From contig JAAFJY010000015.1 of the NCBI GenBank assembly GCA_013299105.1, forward strand, positions 1-64,000: a stretch of DNA of 64,000 nt. Reading direction: 5' to 3'. Source of the stretch: Chitinophagales bacterium. GTDB lineage: Bacteria; Bacteroidota; Bacteroidia; Chitinophagales; Saprospiraceae. The notes below the pieces were generated by a model. That model was not told the origin of the DNA. It saw only the letters and a list, made by a program, of their open reading frames with translations, and did not search any database. Below, one piece after another: positions 8,701 through 16,894 of this stretch (position 1 is the stretch's first letter; each line of letters starts with the position of its first letter). Made by a program: the position numbers and the translations under genes.

Positions 8701-9933
8701 ATGCTTAACTTCGCCTCTACAACCCTGCTTACTCGGAAGCAAAATTCGCCTAATTTAACAACTAACCAGAGTAAAGTGAAAGGCATCAACGATTTACGCG
8801 ATTGGGTTTTTCGTCAGGTTCACACCAAAAACCTTGTTTATAACACCTGCTGGGAAGATCCCCGCTGTGACCGACAACTCTTGCAACTTCAGCCGGACAG
8901 CGAAATGGTAATGATCACCAGCGCAGGATGCAATGCCTTGGATTACCTTTTGGACAATCCTAAAAAAATCAATTGCATCGACATGAATCCCCGGCAAAAT
9001 GCCCTACTAGAGCTCAAAAAAGCCAGCTTGTCGCAATTGAGTTTTGCGGAACATTGGGCCATTTTTGGCAATGGTGTTTTGAGAGACATGGAGCGCGTTT
9101 ACCAGGAAAAACTTCGACCAATCTTACCGGAATTTGCCCGCGAATACTGGGACATCCACTGGCGCTATTTCAATGGAAAAGGGATTCGCAAGAGTTTTTA
9201 CCATTATGGGACTTCTGGAACGCTAGCTTGGATTTTCAACAAATACCTGCGCAATCGTAAAAAATTGTACCGCAAAATCCAGGGCGTATTCAATGCCAAA
9301 ACGCTAGAGGATCAAACTAAGCTCTATGACTTGGTCGAACCTAAAATATCCAACAAGTTGGTCGAATTTGTGGTGAATCGCCACTTGACCATGTGTATGT
9401 TGGGGGTGCCGCGCAGCCAGCAATTGTTGTTCGCTACCAAGTACAAGCGCGGCGCTTTGGGTTTTATCCAGGAATGCTTGCGCAAGGTATTTACCCGAAT
9501 ACCCACCCACGACAACTATTTTTACCGCCTTTACTTAGATGGCCGATATTCCAAAAATTGTTGCCCCTCTTACCTGGAGGAGCAAAATTTCCAATGCTTG
9601 GGGGAAAGAATTGATCAAATTGAAACGCACACATCTACAATAAGTGCGTTTTTGGTAAAAAATCCTGGCCAGTATTCCCACTACGTACTGCTCGATCACC
9701 AAGATTGGTTGGCTGCAAATAACATTCTTGCGCTGGAAGAAGAATGGGAGCTGATCCTGAAAAACAGCCGCCCAGGAACCAAAATCTTGTTGCGTTCAGC
9801 TGCTCATGAGATTGATTTCTTCCCAAAGTTTGTATTGGATGCAGTGGAGTTTGAGCAGGATTTGACTGTAAAAACCCATCAGGAAGACCGGGTTGGGACT
9901 TATGCAAGCGTTTATTTGGCCATTGTCAAATAA
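8701..9933 (+). CDS. btaA: BtaA: SAM:diacylglycerol 3-amino-3-carboxypropyltransferase
   Basis: A DUF3419 protein of 410 aa. BtaA moves the 3-amino-3-carboxypropyl group of S-adenosylmethionine to diacylglycerol, giving diacylglycerylhomoserine, the first step to the betaine lipid DGTS. Family features include NLVYNTCWEDPRCD (about residue 40), the nucleotide-binding-like MITSAGCNALDYLL, INCIDMNPRQNALLELK, and NIL..EEEW near the C-terminus. The frame is open to an ATG at 8551, but that lies inside palindrome P2; the ATG at 8701 gives the usual BtaA length. The next gene, 30 nt on, is the matching N-methyltransferase, which strongly supports the call. Confidence 0.88.
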   Translation: MLNFASTTLLTRKQNSPNLTTNQSKVKGINDLRDWVFRQVHTKNLVYNTCWEDPRCDRQLLQLQPDSEMVMITSAGCNALDYLLDNPKKINCIDMNPRQNALLELKKASLSQLSFAEHWAIFGNGVLRDMERVYQEKLRPILPEFAREYWDIHWRYFNGKGIRKSFYHYGTSGTLAWIFNKYLRNRKKLYRKIQGVFNAKTLEDQTKLYDLVEPKISNKLVEFVVNRHLTMCMLGVPRSQQLLFATKYKRGALGFIQECLRKVFTRIPTHDNYFYRLYLDGRYSKNCCPSYLEEQNFQCLGERIDQIETHTSTISAFLVKNPGQYSHYVLLDHQDWLAANNILALEEEWELILKNSRPGTKILLRSAAHEIDFFPKFVLDAVEFEQDLTVKTHQEDRVGTYASVYLAIVK

Positions 9934-9963
9934 ATTACGGTCCTTCATCAATTACCTATTTTT

Positions 9964-10602
9964 ATGTCTTACGACCACCACAACGAAAGCGCGCAAAACG
10001 ACGCCATGCAGCGTTATTACAAGCTGCAATCCAAAATTTACGATGCCACGCGCTGGAGTTTTTTATTTGGCCGCAACCAAATCATCCGTGATATTCCGCT
10101 TGATGAGCATGTAGATTGGAATATTTTAGAAGTTGGCTGCGGTACTGGGTACAACCTCGAGCGCCTTGCGCAAAGGTTTTCCAAAGCAAAATTGACTGGC
10201 TTGGATGTTTCAAGCGATATGGTAGCGCTTTCTCAGAAAAAAGCCCAGCAATTTGGCGACCGGGTGCAGGTGTTTGCTGAACCGTATATGCCCGGTGACA
10301 CCTCGCGATTGGAGTCTTTGGATTTGGTCTTGTTTTCGTACTCCTTGACCATGATCAATCCGCAGTGGAAAGAATTGATTTTACAAGCCAAAAAAGACCT
10401 CAAACCAGGTGGTTTCATCGCAGTAACCGACTTTTACGATTCGCGCAACGGGTGGTTCAAAAAAAACATGAGCAATAACCATGTACGCATGGACGGCCAC
10501 TTGACCCCATTGCTGCAGGAGGAGTTTAAAACGGTCAAAAACGAAGTCAAATCCGCTTACCTGGGGATTTGGGAGTACTTTCTATTTGTAGGCAGAAAGT
10601 AG
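9964..10602 (+). CDS. btaB: BtaB: SAM-dependent N-methyltransferase for betaine lipid
   Basis: A class I methyltransferase of 212 aa. Motif I is ILEVGCGTGYN (about residues 53-63), followed by the acidic end of strand 2 (LTGLDVSSDM) and LKPGGFIAVTDFYDSR. In the DGTS pathway BtaB methylates the amino group of diacylglycerylhomoserine three times. The gene starts 30 nt after btaA, so they form an operon, and its 212-aa length matches stand-alone bacterial BtaB. The assignment rests mainly on this pairing; the sequence alone would say only small-molecule methyltransferase. Confidence 0.82.
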   Translation: MSYDHHNESAQNDAMQRYYKLQSKIYDATRWSFLFGRNQIIRDIPLDEHVDWNILEVGCGTGYNLERLAQRFSKAKLTGLDVSSDMVALSQKKAQQFGDRVQVFAEPYMPGDTSRLESLDLVLFSYSLTMINPQWKELILQAKKDLKPGGFIAVTDFYDSRNGWFKKNMSNNHVRMDGHLTPLLQEEFKTVKNEVKSAYLGIWEYFLFVGRK

Positions 10603-10698
10603 GTTTTCAGCAATATTTTTTTGTTACAAGCTTTTTTGGCGTTGTAATTCATTCTTTTTTTTAGTAAAACTATTGTACACCTTAGCTGGTACAGCACC

Positions 10699-10706
10699 TA
10701 TCTTTG
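10699..10706 (+). promoter_or_regulatory. -7 promoter box (TATCTTTG) for ilvC
   Basis: A full TAnnTTTG match, with TTG at 10673-10675 about 23 nt upstream as a possible -33 element. It places transcription start near 10713 and supports the ilvC start at 10797. Confidence 0.55.
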
Positions 10707-10796
10707 GCCGTCCTTTTTACGGAAAACGGGGGAGGTCCCGGTTTTACAAATGATGAATGGACCAAAAATCCTAATACAAACAAACACAATACGTTT

Positions 10797-11843
10797 ATGG
10801 CACAGCTCAACTTTGGGGGCGTAGTAGAAAACGTGGCTACCCGCGAAGAGTTCCCTTTGGCAAAAGCACAAGAAGTGTTGAAAGATGAAACCATCGCCAT
10901 TATTGGTTATGGTGTGCAAGGCCCTGGCCAGGCATTGAACCTGCGCGACAATGGCTTCAAAGTCATTGTTGGCCAGCGTTACCCTTCGCCCACTTGGGAC
11001 AAAGCAGTTGCCGATGGTTTTGTACCCGGCGAAACCCTGTTCAGCATTGAAGAAGCCGCTCAACGTGGCACTATTATCCAATATTTGTTGTCGGATGCGG
11101 CACAAATTGCCCTGTGGCCTACCTTGAAACCACATTTGACCGCTGGAAAAGCCTTGTATTTCTCACATGGCTTTGGCATCACTTACCGCGAACGCACTGG
11201 CATCATTCCGCCTGCTGACGTGGATGTGATCTTGGTGGCTCCAAAAGGTTCTGGTACCAGCTTACGCCGCTTGTTTCTAGAGGGCCGTGGTTTGAACTCC
11301 AGCTATGCCATCCACCAAGATGCAACGGGCCGTGCGTATGAGCGGGTAATCGCTTTGGGCATTGGCATCGGTTCTGGTTATTTGTTTGAAACCAACTTCC
11401 AGAAAGAAGTATTCAGTGATTTGACTGGCGAACGCGGCACTTTGATGGGCTGCATCCAGGGTATTTTTGCTGCTCAGTACGATGAATTGCGTGGCCGTGG
11501 TCACTCACCATCCGAGGCCTTCAACGAATCAGTAGAAGAATTGACCCAGAGTTTGATGCCTTTGGTTGCTGAAAATGGCATGGACTGGATGTACGCCAAC
11601 TGCTCGACCACTGCCCAGCGTGGTGCTTTGGATTGGTGGAAAAAATTCCGCGATGCAGTGAAGCCAGTTTTCAAGGACCTGTACGATTCAGTTGCCTCCG
11701 GCGAAGAAGCCCAGCGCTCAATTGACTCCAACAGCCAGCCTGACTACCGTGAAAAACTGGAAGCTGAATTAGCTGAACTGCGCAACAGTGAAATGTGGCA
11801 GTCTGGTGCAACGGTACGCAGCCTGCGTCCCGAGCGCAATTGA
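10797..11843 (+). CDS. ilvC: Ketol-acid reductoisomerase
   Basis: Converts acetolactate or acetohydroxybutyrate to dihydroxy acids with NAD(P)H in branched-chain amino-acid synthesis. The 348-aa product has the Rossmann motif IAIIGYGVQGPGQALNLRDNG, followed by VGQRYPS at the cofactor-specificity loop, APKGSGTSLRRLFLEGRG, and the metal-binding region SDLTGERGTLMG. The C-terminal ENGMDWMYANCSTTAQRGALDWW resembles the Bacteroidota form. The frame opens upstream to 10704, but that start overlaps the promoter box, so MAQLNFGG at 10797 is preferred. No other ilv or leu genes are nearby; a terminator follows. Confidence 0.93.
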   Translation: MAQLNFGGVVENVATREEFPLAKAQEVLKDETIAIIGYGVQGPGQALNLRDNGFKVIVGQRYPSPTWDKAVADGFVPGETLFSIEEAAQRGTIIQYLLSDAAQIALWPTLKPHLTAGKALYFSHGFGITYRERTGIIPPADVDVILVAPKGSGTSLRRLFLEGRGLNSSYAIHQDATGRAYERVIALGIGIGSGYLFETNFQKEVFSDLTGERGTLMGCIQGIFAAQYDELRGRGHSPSEAFNESVEELTQSLMPLVAENGMDWMYANCSTTAQRGALDWWKKFRDAVKPVFKDLYDSVASGEEAQRSIDSNSQPDYREKLEAELAELRNSEMWQSGATVRSLRPERN

Positions 11844-11862
11844 GTATTTTCAGCCTCATTTC

Positions 11863-11902
11863 AAAGCCCTGGTTTTCGCAGAAGCCAGGGCTTTGTGATT
11901 TT
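11863..11902 (+). terminator. Terminator after ilvC
   Basis: The stem AAAGCCCTGG (11863-11872) pairs with CCAGGGCTTT (11885-11894), followed by GTGATTTTT. Confidence 0.75.
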
Positions 11903-12027
11903 TACGCACTTGCAAGCATCTTTTTTGGCTAAAAAAGCCTTTATTTGTGGATAATTCTGTTGCATTGGTCGCTAATATTTAACATTGTGGCAGATATTAC
12001 TGTTGTTAGTTTTTGTGGTAAAACGTT

Positions 12028-12188
12028 AGACTTTATGTACTTTAGATTTATGAGGCAAAACTGTGGAATTTTTTGACTGATTGAGGCTTCTTGTTTGGTT
12101 CGTAGCCCAGCTACGGGCCAAACAAGAAACGAAAAGCAGGCGGAAAAGGCCCAGTTTTGACCATAACAATTTAATTTACATAAAGTCT
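12028..12188. repeat. Long imperfect palindrome P3
   Basis: A 161-bp element bounded by the perfect inverted repeat AGACTTTATGTA (12028-12039) / TACATAAAGTCT (12177-12188). Its centre is a 19-bp stem (12088-12106 with 12110-12128, two adjacent mismatches) closed by a 3-nt loop, and pairing can be followed along most of both arms. Unrelated in sequence to P1/P2. It occupies most of the gap between the ilvC terminator and the gene at 12210. Confidence 0.75.
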
Positions 12189-12209
12189 GTTATATAAAGT
12201 CAAGTTGAT

Positions 12210-12905
12210 ATGGCCAAAGAATTTTTGAAAAACCTGAAAGACCTGTTCATCATGCCTGAAGAGGGCTCCAAACCTGCACCCAAGTCTGAATCAGCCACTT
12301 CACCGGTAGCGCCGAAACCTAGTTCTCCAGTATCACCCACAACATCAGCTACTCCGAGCTCCAATACAGGCAGCACACCAAGTGTAGGCAAGGTGAATGA
12401 TAAACTGGCCAAGCTCCTGCTTGACGCCATCGAAAAGAACAACCAGGAGGGCTTTGATTACCTGGAGTTCAAGAATTCATTACAGTCTTTGAAAGAAATG
12501 AACATGGACGATACCACCCGCATGAAATCAGCCTTGGCCATGGCCAAGTCGATGGGTGCTTCGCTCGAAACCATTGTCACCTCCGGTCAGCATTACTTGC
12601 AAATTCTCAAAGGCGAACAAGGCAAGTTTTCTGATGCGATGAGCAACCAACGCAGCCAGCAAGTAGGTAATAAACAACAACAATTGCAGGATTTAGAAAA
12701 ATCCGTCAAAGCAAAAGAAGAACAAATCCTACATTTGCAAAAAGAAATCGAGGGAATCAAAAAAGAGCACCTTGGTTTGCAACAACAAATCGAGGAAGCG
12801 ACGAAGAATATCGAAGCGACCCGTTTGGATTTTGAAACTACTTACAACATAGTAGCTGGTCAAATTCAACAGGATTTGACCAAGATTCAGGAGTTGTTGA
12901 AGTAA
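12210..12905 (+). CDS. Coiled-coil protein, partner of PspA-like gene
   Basis: A 231-aa protein of unknown function. Residues 1-17 are basic/hydrophobic (MAKEFLKNLKDLFIMPE), residues 18-60 are a Ser/Thr/Pro-rich linker, residues 65-140 are helical, and residues 145-231 are a long coiled coil rich in Q, K and E (QQQLQDLEKSVKAKEEQILHL). No signal peptide or membrane span is visible, so it is probably cytoplasmic. It is 18 nt upstream of the membrane-anchored PspA-like gene, and the two share an operon ending in a strong terminator, which suggests they work together. Confidence 0.6.
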   Translation: MAKEFLKNLKDLFIMPEEGSKPAPKSESATSPVAPKPSSPVSPTTSATPSSNTGSTPSVGKVNDKLAKLLLDAIEKNNQEGFDYLEFKNSLQSLKEMNMDDTTRMKSALAMAKSMGASLETIVTSGQHYLQILKGEQGKFSDAMSNQRSQQVGNKQQQLQDLEKSVKAKEEQILHLQKEIEGIKKEHLGLQQQIEEATKNIEATRLDFETTYNIVAGQIQQDLTKIQELLK

Positions 12906-12923
12906 CCCAAACACACAATACGT

Positions 12924-13949
12924 ATGTCAGAGATAAAGCCCAAATCATTTTGGAGCCGACCTGAAGGAAAAACAGGTGCAATAGTCATGATTGGCATCCT
13001 GGCAGCGCTGGGATTTGGCCTGATCAGCGTCTTACCAGCTTTGCTTGCTTTGATGAGCAATACCCTCGCGCTTGCCGCGATGGTGGTGGTTTTGGCTGCC
13101 TTGTTGTTCATGGTTTTGGATCCCCGTACCCGCAACTTGGTTTGGTACATGTACAAGTCAACGATGCGCTGGTTGACTGGGCTATTTGTTCAAATTGACC
13201 CCATCGCCATTCTGAAAGGTTATGTTGATCACCTGGAGAAAAACCTGGGTGACATGGTCAAGCAGATCAACAAGTTGCGCGGCCAAATGCACAAATTGCG
13301 CGAAATCATCCACAACAACAAGAAAGAAATCACCAGCAACTTGGCGCTCGCCAGCGAAGCCCGCGATAAAAAAGAAGACGCACAAATGATCCTCAAAACT
13401 CGGAAAGCCGGGCGTTTGCAGGAATCCAATGTGCGTTTGGAAGAACTGGCCAATAAAATGGAGGTCCTCTACCGGGTTTTGACCAAAATGCGCGAGAATT
13501 CCACTATCCTGGCTGAAGACATCAAAGACCAGGTAATGGTCAAAGAACAGGAGCAAAAGGCGATCAATGCCAGCAACTCGGCCATGCGTTCGGCCATGAG
13601 CGTACTTAGCGGTGACCCCGACAAAAGAGCCATGTTTGACGCCGCAATGGAGGCCATCACTGAAGACGTAGCGAATAAGGTGGGGGAAATGGAAAACTTC
13701 ATGCAAATGTCTTCCAAGTTTATGGAATCCATTGATTTACAAAATGGTATCTTTGAAGAAGAAGGCATGAAGATGCTCGAAAAATGGGAAAAAGAGGGCG
13801 TTTCACTACTGTTGGGTGAAGAAAAACAAAACATCCTGCTGCAGGCCAGTGACGACAATGATGTGTTGGACCTGAACGCTCCTATACGTGAGCCGATTCG
13901 GGAAGCTGGCCACAAAAACCAATACGATAGCTTTTTTGAAGCAGACTAA
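12924..13949 (+). CDS. Membrane-anchored PspA/IM30-like coiled-coil protein
   Basis: A 341-aa protein. Two hydrophobic segments at about residues 18-42 and 46-66 anchor it in the inner membrane. After a short basic/aromatic stretch (MYKSTMRWLTGLF) the rest is helical: IDPIAILKGYVDHLEKNLGD, then a long heptad region through about residue 230 whose layout (repeated K-L-R and E-x-x-x-K helices) recalls PspA/IM30/Snf7-type proteins. That similarity is my reading of the pattern, not a demonstrated homology. The acidic tail (DDNDVLDLNAP) is unstructured. Classical PspA has no membrane span, so the anchored form is unusual. An envelope-stress or membrane-remodelling role is inferred. Confidence 0.5.
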   Translation: MSEIKPKSFWSRPEGKTGAIVMIGILAALGFGLISVLPALLALMSNTLALAAMVVVLAALLFMVLDPRTRNLVWYMYKSTMRWLTGLFVQIDPIAILKGYVDHLEKNLGDMVKQINKLRGQMHKLREIIHNNKKEITSNLALASEARDKKEDAQMILKTRKAGRLQESNVRLEELANKMEVLYRVLTKMRENSTILAEDIKDQVMVKEQEQKAINASNSAMRSAMSVLSGDPDKRAMFDAAMEAITEDVANKVGEMENFMQMSSKFMESIDLQNGIFEEEGMKMLEKWEKEGVSLLLGEEKQNILLQASDDNDVLDLNAPIREPIREAGHKNQYDSFFEAD

Positions 13950-14013
13950 CCTGGAGTTGAAAAGTTCAGGGTTGAAATGTTGAAGAGACGTGGCCTTGGA
14001 CGAATATTCGAAC

Positions 14014-14049
14014 AAAAAAGCCCGCTGGAGTATTCCAACGGGCTTTTTT
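14014..14049 (+). terminator. Strong terminator after the PspA-like module
   Basis: AAAAAAGCCCG...TGGA pairs with TCCA..CGGGCTTTTTT around a short loop, ending in six T residues. It is A-rich on the other side, so it can work in both directions. Confidence 0.92.
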
Positions 14050-14254
14050 CATAAACATGAACAATCCGACGTGATTTCTGAGTGAAAAGCATAGATTTTC
14101 AAGTACTCATAGAGTTTCTCAAAAGCAAAATTGTGAATTTTCCAGTTCGGAAATCCCAAATCGTGCAAACAAATACTCAAGGCACCTAGAAACTTGTAAG
14201 CGAGCCCCCACTTTGTGTATGCCTGAAATACGTTGACACCAAAAGTCAATCACA

Positions 14255-14674
14255 ATGGCATCAAAAACAAACAAAAGGTTTGAAACCGAGACAAAGTTCA
14301 ATCGTAACTTCAGCGAGGAATTCAAAAAAGAGAAGGTCAAGGACCTAGTCAATCGCAAAATCCGGGTTACGGAACTGTGTAAGCTGTATGATGTTTCCCG
14401 CACCACGGTTTATCAGTGGTTATATTTGTATTCCGATTTGGAAAAAGGAACCAAAATGGTAGTACAAATGGAAAGTGAACAACACAAGACCTTAGAGCTG
14501 CTCGAACGCGTTGCACAACTGGAACGAGCTTTGGGCCAAAAGCAACTGGAAATCGACTTTTTGACCAAGGTCATTGAGGTTGAATCAAAAGAACAAGGTA
14601 TCGACATCAAAAAAAAAATCGCACCGAAGTCCTCGAAGCATTCCACCGGAACCCCAAAAACCCCTATAAAATGA
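14255..14674 (+). CDS. IS3-family OrfA
   Basis: A 139-aa DNA-binding part of the transposase. It has a helix-turn-helix at about residues 20-60 (NFSEEFKKEKVKDLVNRKI, then VTELCKLYDVSRTTVYQW) and a leucine-zipper-like helix at about 75-110. A run of ten A at 14609-14618 follows. A -1 slip there enters the orfB frame, which stays open from that point through the orfB ATG, so an OrfAB fusion transposase can be made. Its stop overlaps the orfB ATG. Confidence 0.9.
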   Translation: MASKTNKRFETETKFNRNFSEEFKKEKVKDLVNRKIRVTELCKLYDVSRTTVYQWLYLYSDLEKGTKMVVQMESEQHKTLELLERVAQLERALGQKQLEIDFLTKVIEVESKEQGIDIKKKIAPKSSKHSTGTPKTPIK

Positions 14675-15546
14675 GCGATCTGTATGCTTACGCCCAGACC
14701 TCTCGCCAAGCTCATTTCCAACAACTGGAGCGTGACAAGGCGGTGGCACGAGACGTTTACATCTACATCGGCACGATCGAAAAAGCCCGTTCTTTTCACC
14801 CTACAATGGGCCTCAGAGCGATCTACGAACAATTCGATCCTCTGGGTATCGGACGGGATAAATTCGTCTCCTTGGGCCTGGAGTGGGGGTATCGTGTAAA
14901 AGTACACACCGCCCCTCACAAGACCACCTACAGCGTCAAAAACGCCCGTTACATCAACCTTTTGGTCGAACGATGCTTGACAGATGTAAACCAAGTTTGG
15001 GTCAGTGACATCTTCTACTACCCCATGGGAGAGCGGCATTACTACGTCGTACTCATCATGGACTTGTATTCGCGTCGTATCGTCGGTTATTCGGGGGCGG
15101 ACAACCTTCGAGCAGAGAACAATTTAGCCGCCCTGAAAATGGCCCTTAAACTCCGCAAAATCGACAATTATCACCAAAAGCTTATCCATCATTCCGACCG
15201 AGGCTCTCAGTACATTTGCAATGAGTACACCGACTTACTGGAAGAATCTGGCATCCTCATCAGCATGTGCAACGACGTCTTAGAGAACGCTCATGCCGAA
15301 AGGGTCAATGGTACCATCAAAAACGCTTATCTTGCGGCTTGGAACCCCAAAACGCCTCAGGAGCTTATGACTCGTTTGCCACAAGCAGTGGAGAATTACA
15401 ACAACCGAAGGCATCAATCAATTGGCATGACGCCCAACGATTATGAAAAAAAACTTAGCAGCATCAACCTGGCAGACAGAAAGAAAGTCAACGTCTTCAC
15501 ATACAAACAAAATGTTGAAAACTCAGCGCAGCTTTCTCTCTTCTAG
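14671..15546 (+). CDS. IS3-family OrfB, DDE transposase
   Basis: A 291-aa integrase-like catalytic part. The N-terminal HTH_21-like region (FHPTMGLRAIYEQF) is followed by the DDE core: first Asp in VWVSDIFYY, with VLIMDLYSRRIVGY after it; second Asp in HHSDRGSQY; Glu in ENAHAERVNGTIK. The C-terminal YNNRRHQSIGMTPNDYE is typical. The ATG sits in an ATGA overlap with orfA, allowing free-standing OrfB by coupling as well as the -1 frameshift fusion. Confidence 0.93.
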   Translation: MSDLYAYAQTSRQAHFQQLERDKAVARDVYIYIGTIEKARSFHPTMGLRAIYEQFDPLGIGRDKFVSLGLEWGYRVKVHTAPHKTTYSVKNARYINLLVERCLTDVNQVWVSDIFYYPMGERHYYVVLIMDLYSRRIVGYSGADNLRAENNLAALKMALKLRKIDNYHQKLIHHSDRGSQYICNEYTDLLEESGILISMCNDVLENAHAERVNGTIKNAYLAAWNPKTPQELMTRLPQAVENYNNRRHQSIGMTPNDYEKKLSSINLADRKKVNVFTYKQNVENSAQLSLF

Positions 15547-15595
15547 CACCACAACTTACTAATTTTTGTCAACGTATTTCAGGCAAGGACACTTT

Positions 15596-15655
15596 GTAAG
15601 TCGTAAGTCGGCACTCGTAAGTCGTAAGTCATAAAATCTCCACAATCCAGAGCTC
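15596..15655. repeat. Short repeat S1 (CGTAAGTC units)
   Basis: Four copies of GTAAGTC arranged as two pairs around GGCACTC, followed by a tail reading CCACAATCCAGAGCTCA. A diverged copy (S2) lies at 39323-39381. Both end just after the 3' end of a minus-strand gene. Confidence 0.7.
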
Positions 15656-15670
15656 ACGATAAAGTAAAAT

Positions 15671-16783
15671 TTACAGCACCGCTGCAACATCCACATACTT
15701 CAAGCCAAAAGCATCGGCTACGCCTTGGTAAACGACTTTACCATTGACCACATTCAAACCTTTGCGGAGTGCGGCATTGTCGGTGCAAGCCTTGCGCCAG
15801 CCCTTACTGGCCAGTTGGATGGCATAGGGTAGGGTAGCGTTGGTCAAAGCCAGGGTAGAAGTAGCTGGTACTGCACCCGGCATATTGGCTACACAATAGT
15901 GCACCACGTCGTCGATGATATAAGTTGGTTCGTCGTGGGTAGTGGGTTTAGTGGTTTCAAAACAACCGCCTTGATCCACGGCTACATCCACCATCACCGT
16001 ACCTGGGCGCATGGATTTGAGCATGTCGGCGGTGATCAATTTAGGTGCTTTGGCCCCTGGGATCAATACCGCGCCAATGATCAAGTCATGGTCTTTGATC
16101 ATTTGGCGAATGGTGTACTCGTTGGAAAAAATGGTCACCACGTTGGCAGGCATGATTTCTGACAAGTAGCGGAGTCGAGGCAAGTTGATGTCCATAATCG
16201 ACACCTCGGCACCCAACCCAGCTGCCATTTTAGCTGCCTGGGTACCTACAATGCCGCCACCAAGCACCATCACACGGCCTGGAGCTACACCGGGTACCCC
16301 CCCCAACAATACACCGCGGCCTTTGACTGGTTTTTCTAAGTACTTGGCACCTTCTTGGATGGCCATGCGGCCAGCAACCTCTGACATCGGAATCAACAAA
16401 GGCAAAGAACCATCGGGTAATTCCACGGTTTCATAAGCCAGACACACTGCTCCACTTTTGATCATGGCATCAGTAAGTGGCTCGTAGGAAGCAAAATGGA
16501 AGTAAGTGAACAGCAATTGATCCTGACGAATCAGACCATATTCTTCTTCAATGGGCTCTTTTACCTTGATGATCATCTCGGCGATGTCATAAACGCTTTT
16601 GATATCAGGCAGGATTTTTGCACCAGCACCTTCGTATTCTGAATTGGCGAAACCACTGCCTTCGCCAGCAGTGGCTTGCACATAAACGGTGTGTCCGCGC
16701 TTGGTCAGTTCCATTGCACCCGCAGGGGTAAGGGCCACTCGGTTCTCGTTGGTTTTAATTTCTTTAGGGACTCCAATGATCAT
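15671..16783 (-). CDS. ald: Alanine dehydrogenase
   Basis: NAD-dependent interconversion of alanine and pyruvate plus ammonia. At 370 aa it has the usual length. The N-terminus MIIGVPKEIKTNENRVALTPAG is diagnostic for the AlaDH/PNT family. TYFHFA carries the catalytic His, VMVLGGGIVGTQAAKMAAGLGA is the nucleotide-binding loop with MDIN at the end of strand 2, and MVDVAVDQGGCFETT holds the conserved Asp. A TAnnTTTG box lies at 16838-16845. It is divergent from the HAD gene at 16895. Confidence 0.95.
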   Translation of the reverse strand: MIIGVPKEIKTNENRVALTPAGAMELTKRGHTVYVQATAGEGSGFANSEYEGAGAKILPDIKSVYDIAEMIIKVKEPIEEEYGLIRQDQLLFTYFHFASYEPLTDAMIKSGAVCLAYETVELPDGSLPLLIPMSEVAGRMAIQEGAKYLEKPVKGRGVLLGGVPGVAPGRVMVLGGGIVGTQAAKMAAGLGAEVSIMDINLPRLRYLSEIMPANVVTIFSNEYTIRQMIKDHDLIIGAVLIPGAKAPKLITADMLKSMRPGTVMVDVAVDQGGCFETTKPTTHDEPTYIIDDVVHYCVANMPGAVPATSTLALTNATLPYAIQLASKGWRKACTDNAALRKGLNVVNGKVVYQGVADAFGLKYVDVAAVL

Positions 16784-16837
16784 TGAAATCTGGTTTTATT
16801 TGGTTTTGAGATGTTTCGGAACAATCCGATTTCGTCC

Positions 16838-16845
16838 CAAATTTA
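16838..16845 (-). promoter_or_regulatory. -7 promoter box (TAAATTTG) for ald
   Basis: A full TAnnTTTG match on the minus strand, predicting a leader of roughly 50 nt for ald. Confidence 0.55.
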
Positions 16846-16894
16846 TCGCATTAAATAGATTTCTTTGTGTTTTCTTTTCTCAAAACTGCCAGAT

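Larger units (their letters stand above)
14220..15585 (+). mobile_element. Complete IS3-family insertion sequence (1366 bp)
   Basis: Perfect 19-bp terminal inverted repeats TGCCTGAAATACGTTGACA (14220-14238) and its complement (15567-15585) enclose two overlapping orfs in the usual orfA/orfB order. The ends begin TG and finish CA as in IS3 elements. No clear 3-5 bp target duplication is visible next to the ends. Both orfs are intact, so the copy may be active. Confidence 0.92.

Noticed and set aside
10704-10796. Upstream extension of IlvC
   Set aside because: It begins within the -7 promoter box and adds residues not found at the start of this family.
14049-14249. Minus-strand frame of 66 codons at the left edge of the IS element
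   Set aside because: It starts inside the IS terminal repeat; no continuation is found on the other side. It could be the tail of a gene broken by the IS, but the sequence alone does not support a call.
14209-15597. CACTTTGT on both sides of the IS as an 8-bp target duplication
   Set aside because: The words are several bases away from the terminal repeats, 8 bp is too long for IS3 elements, and the right copy belongs to repeat S1, as judged from S2.
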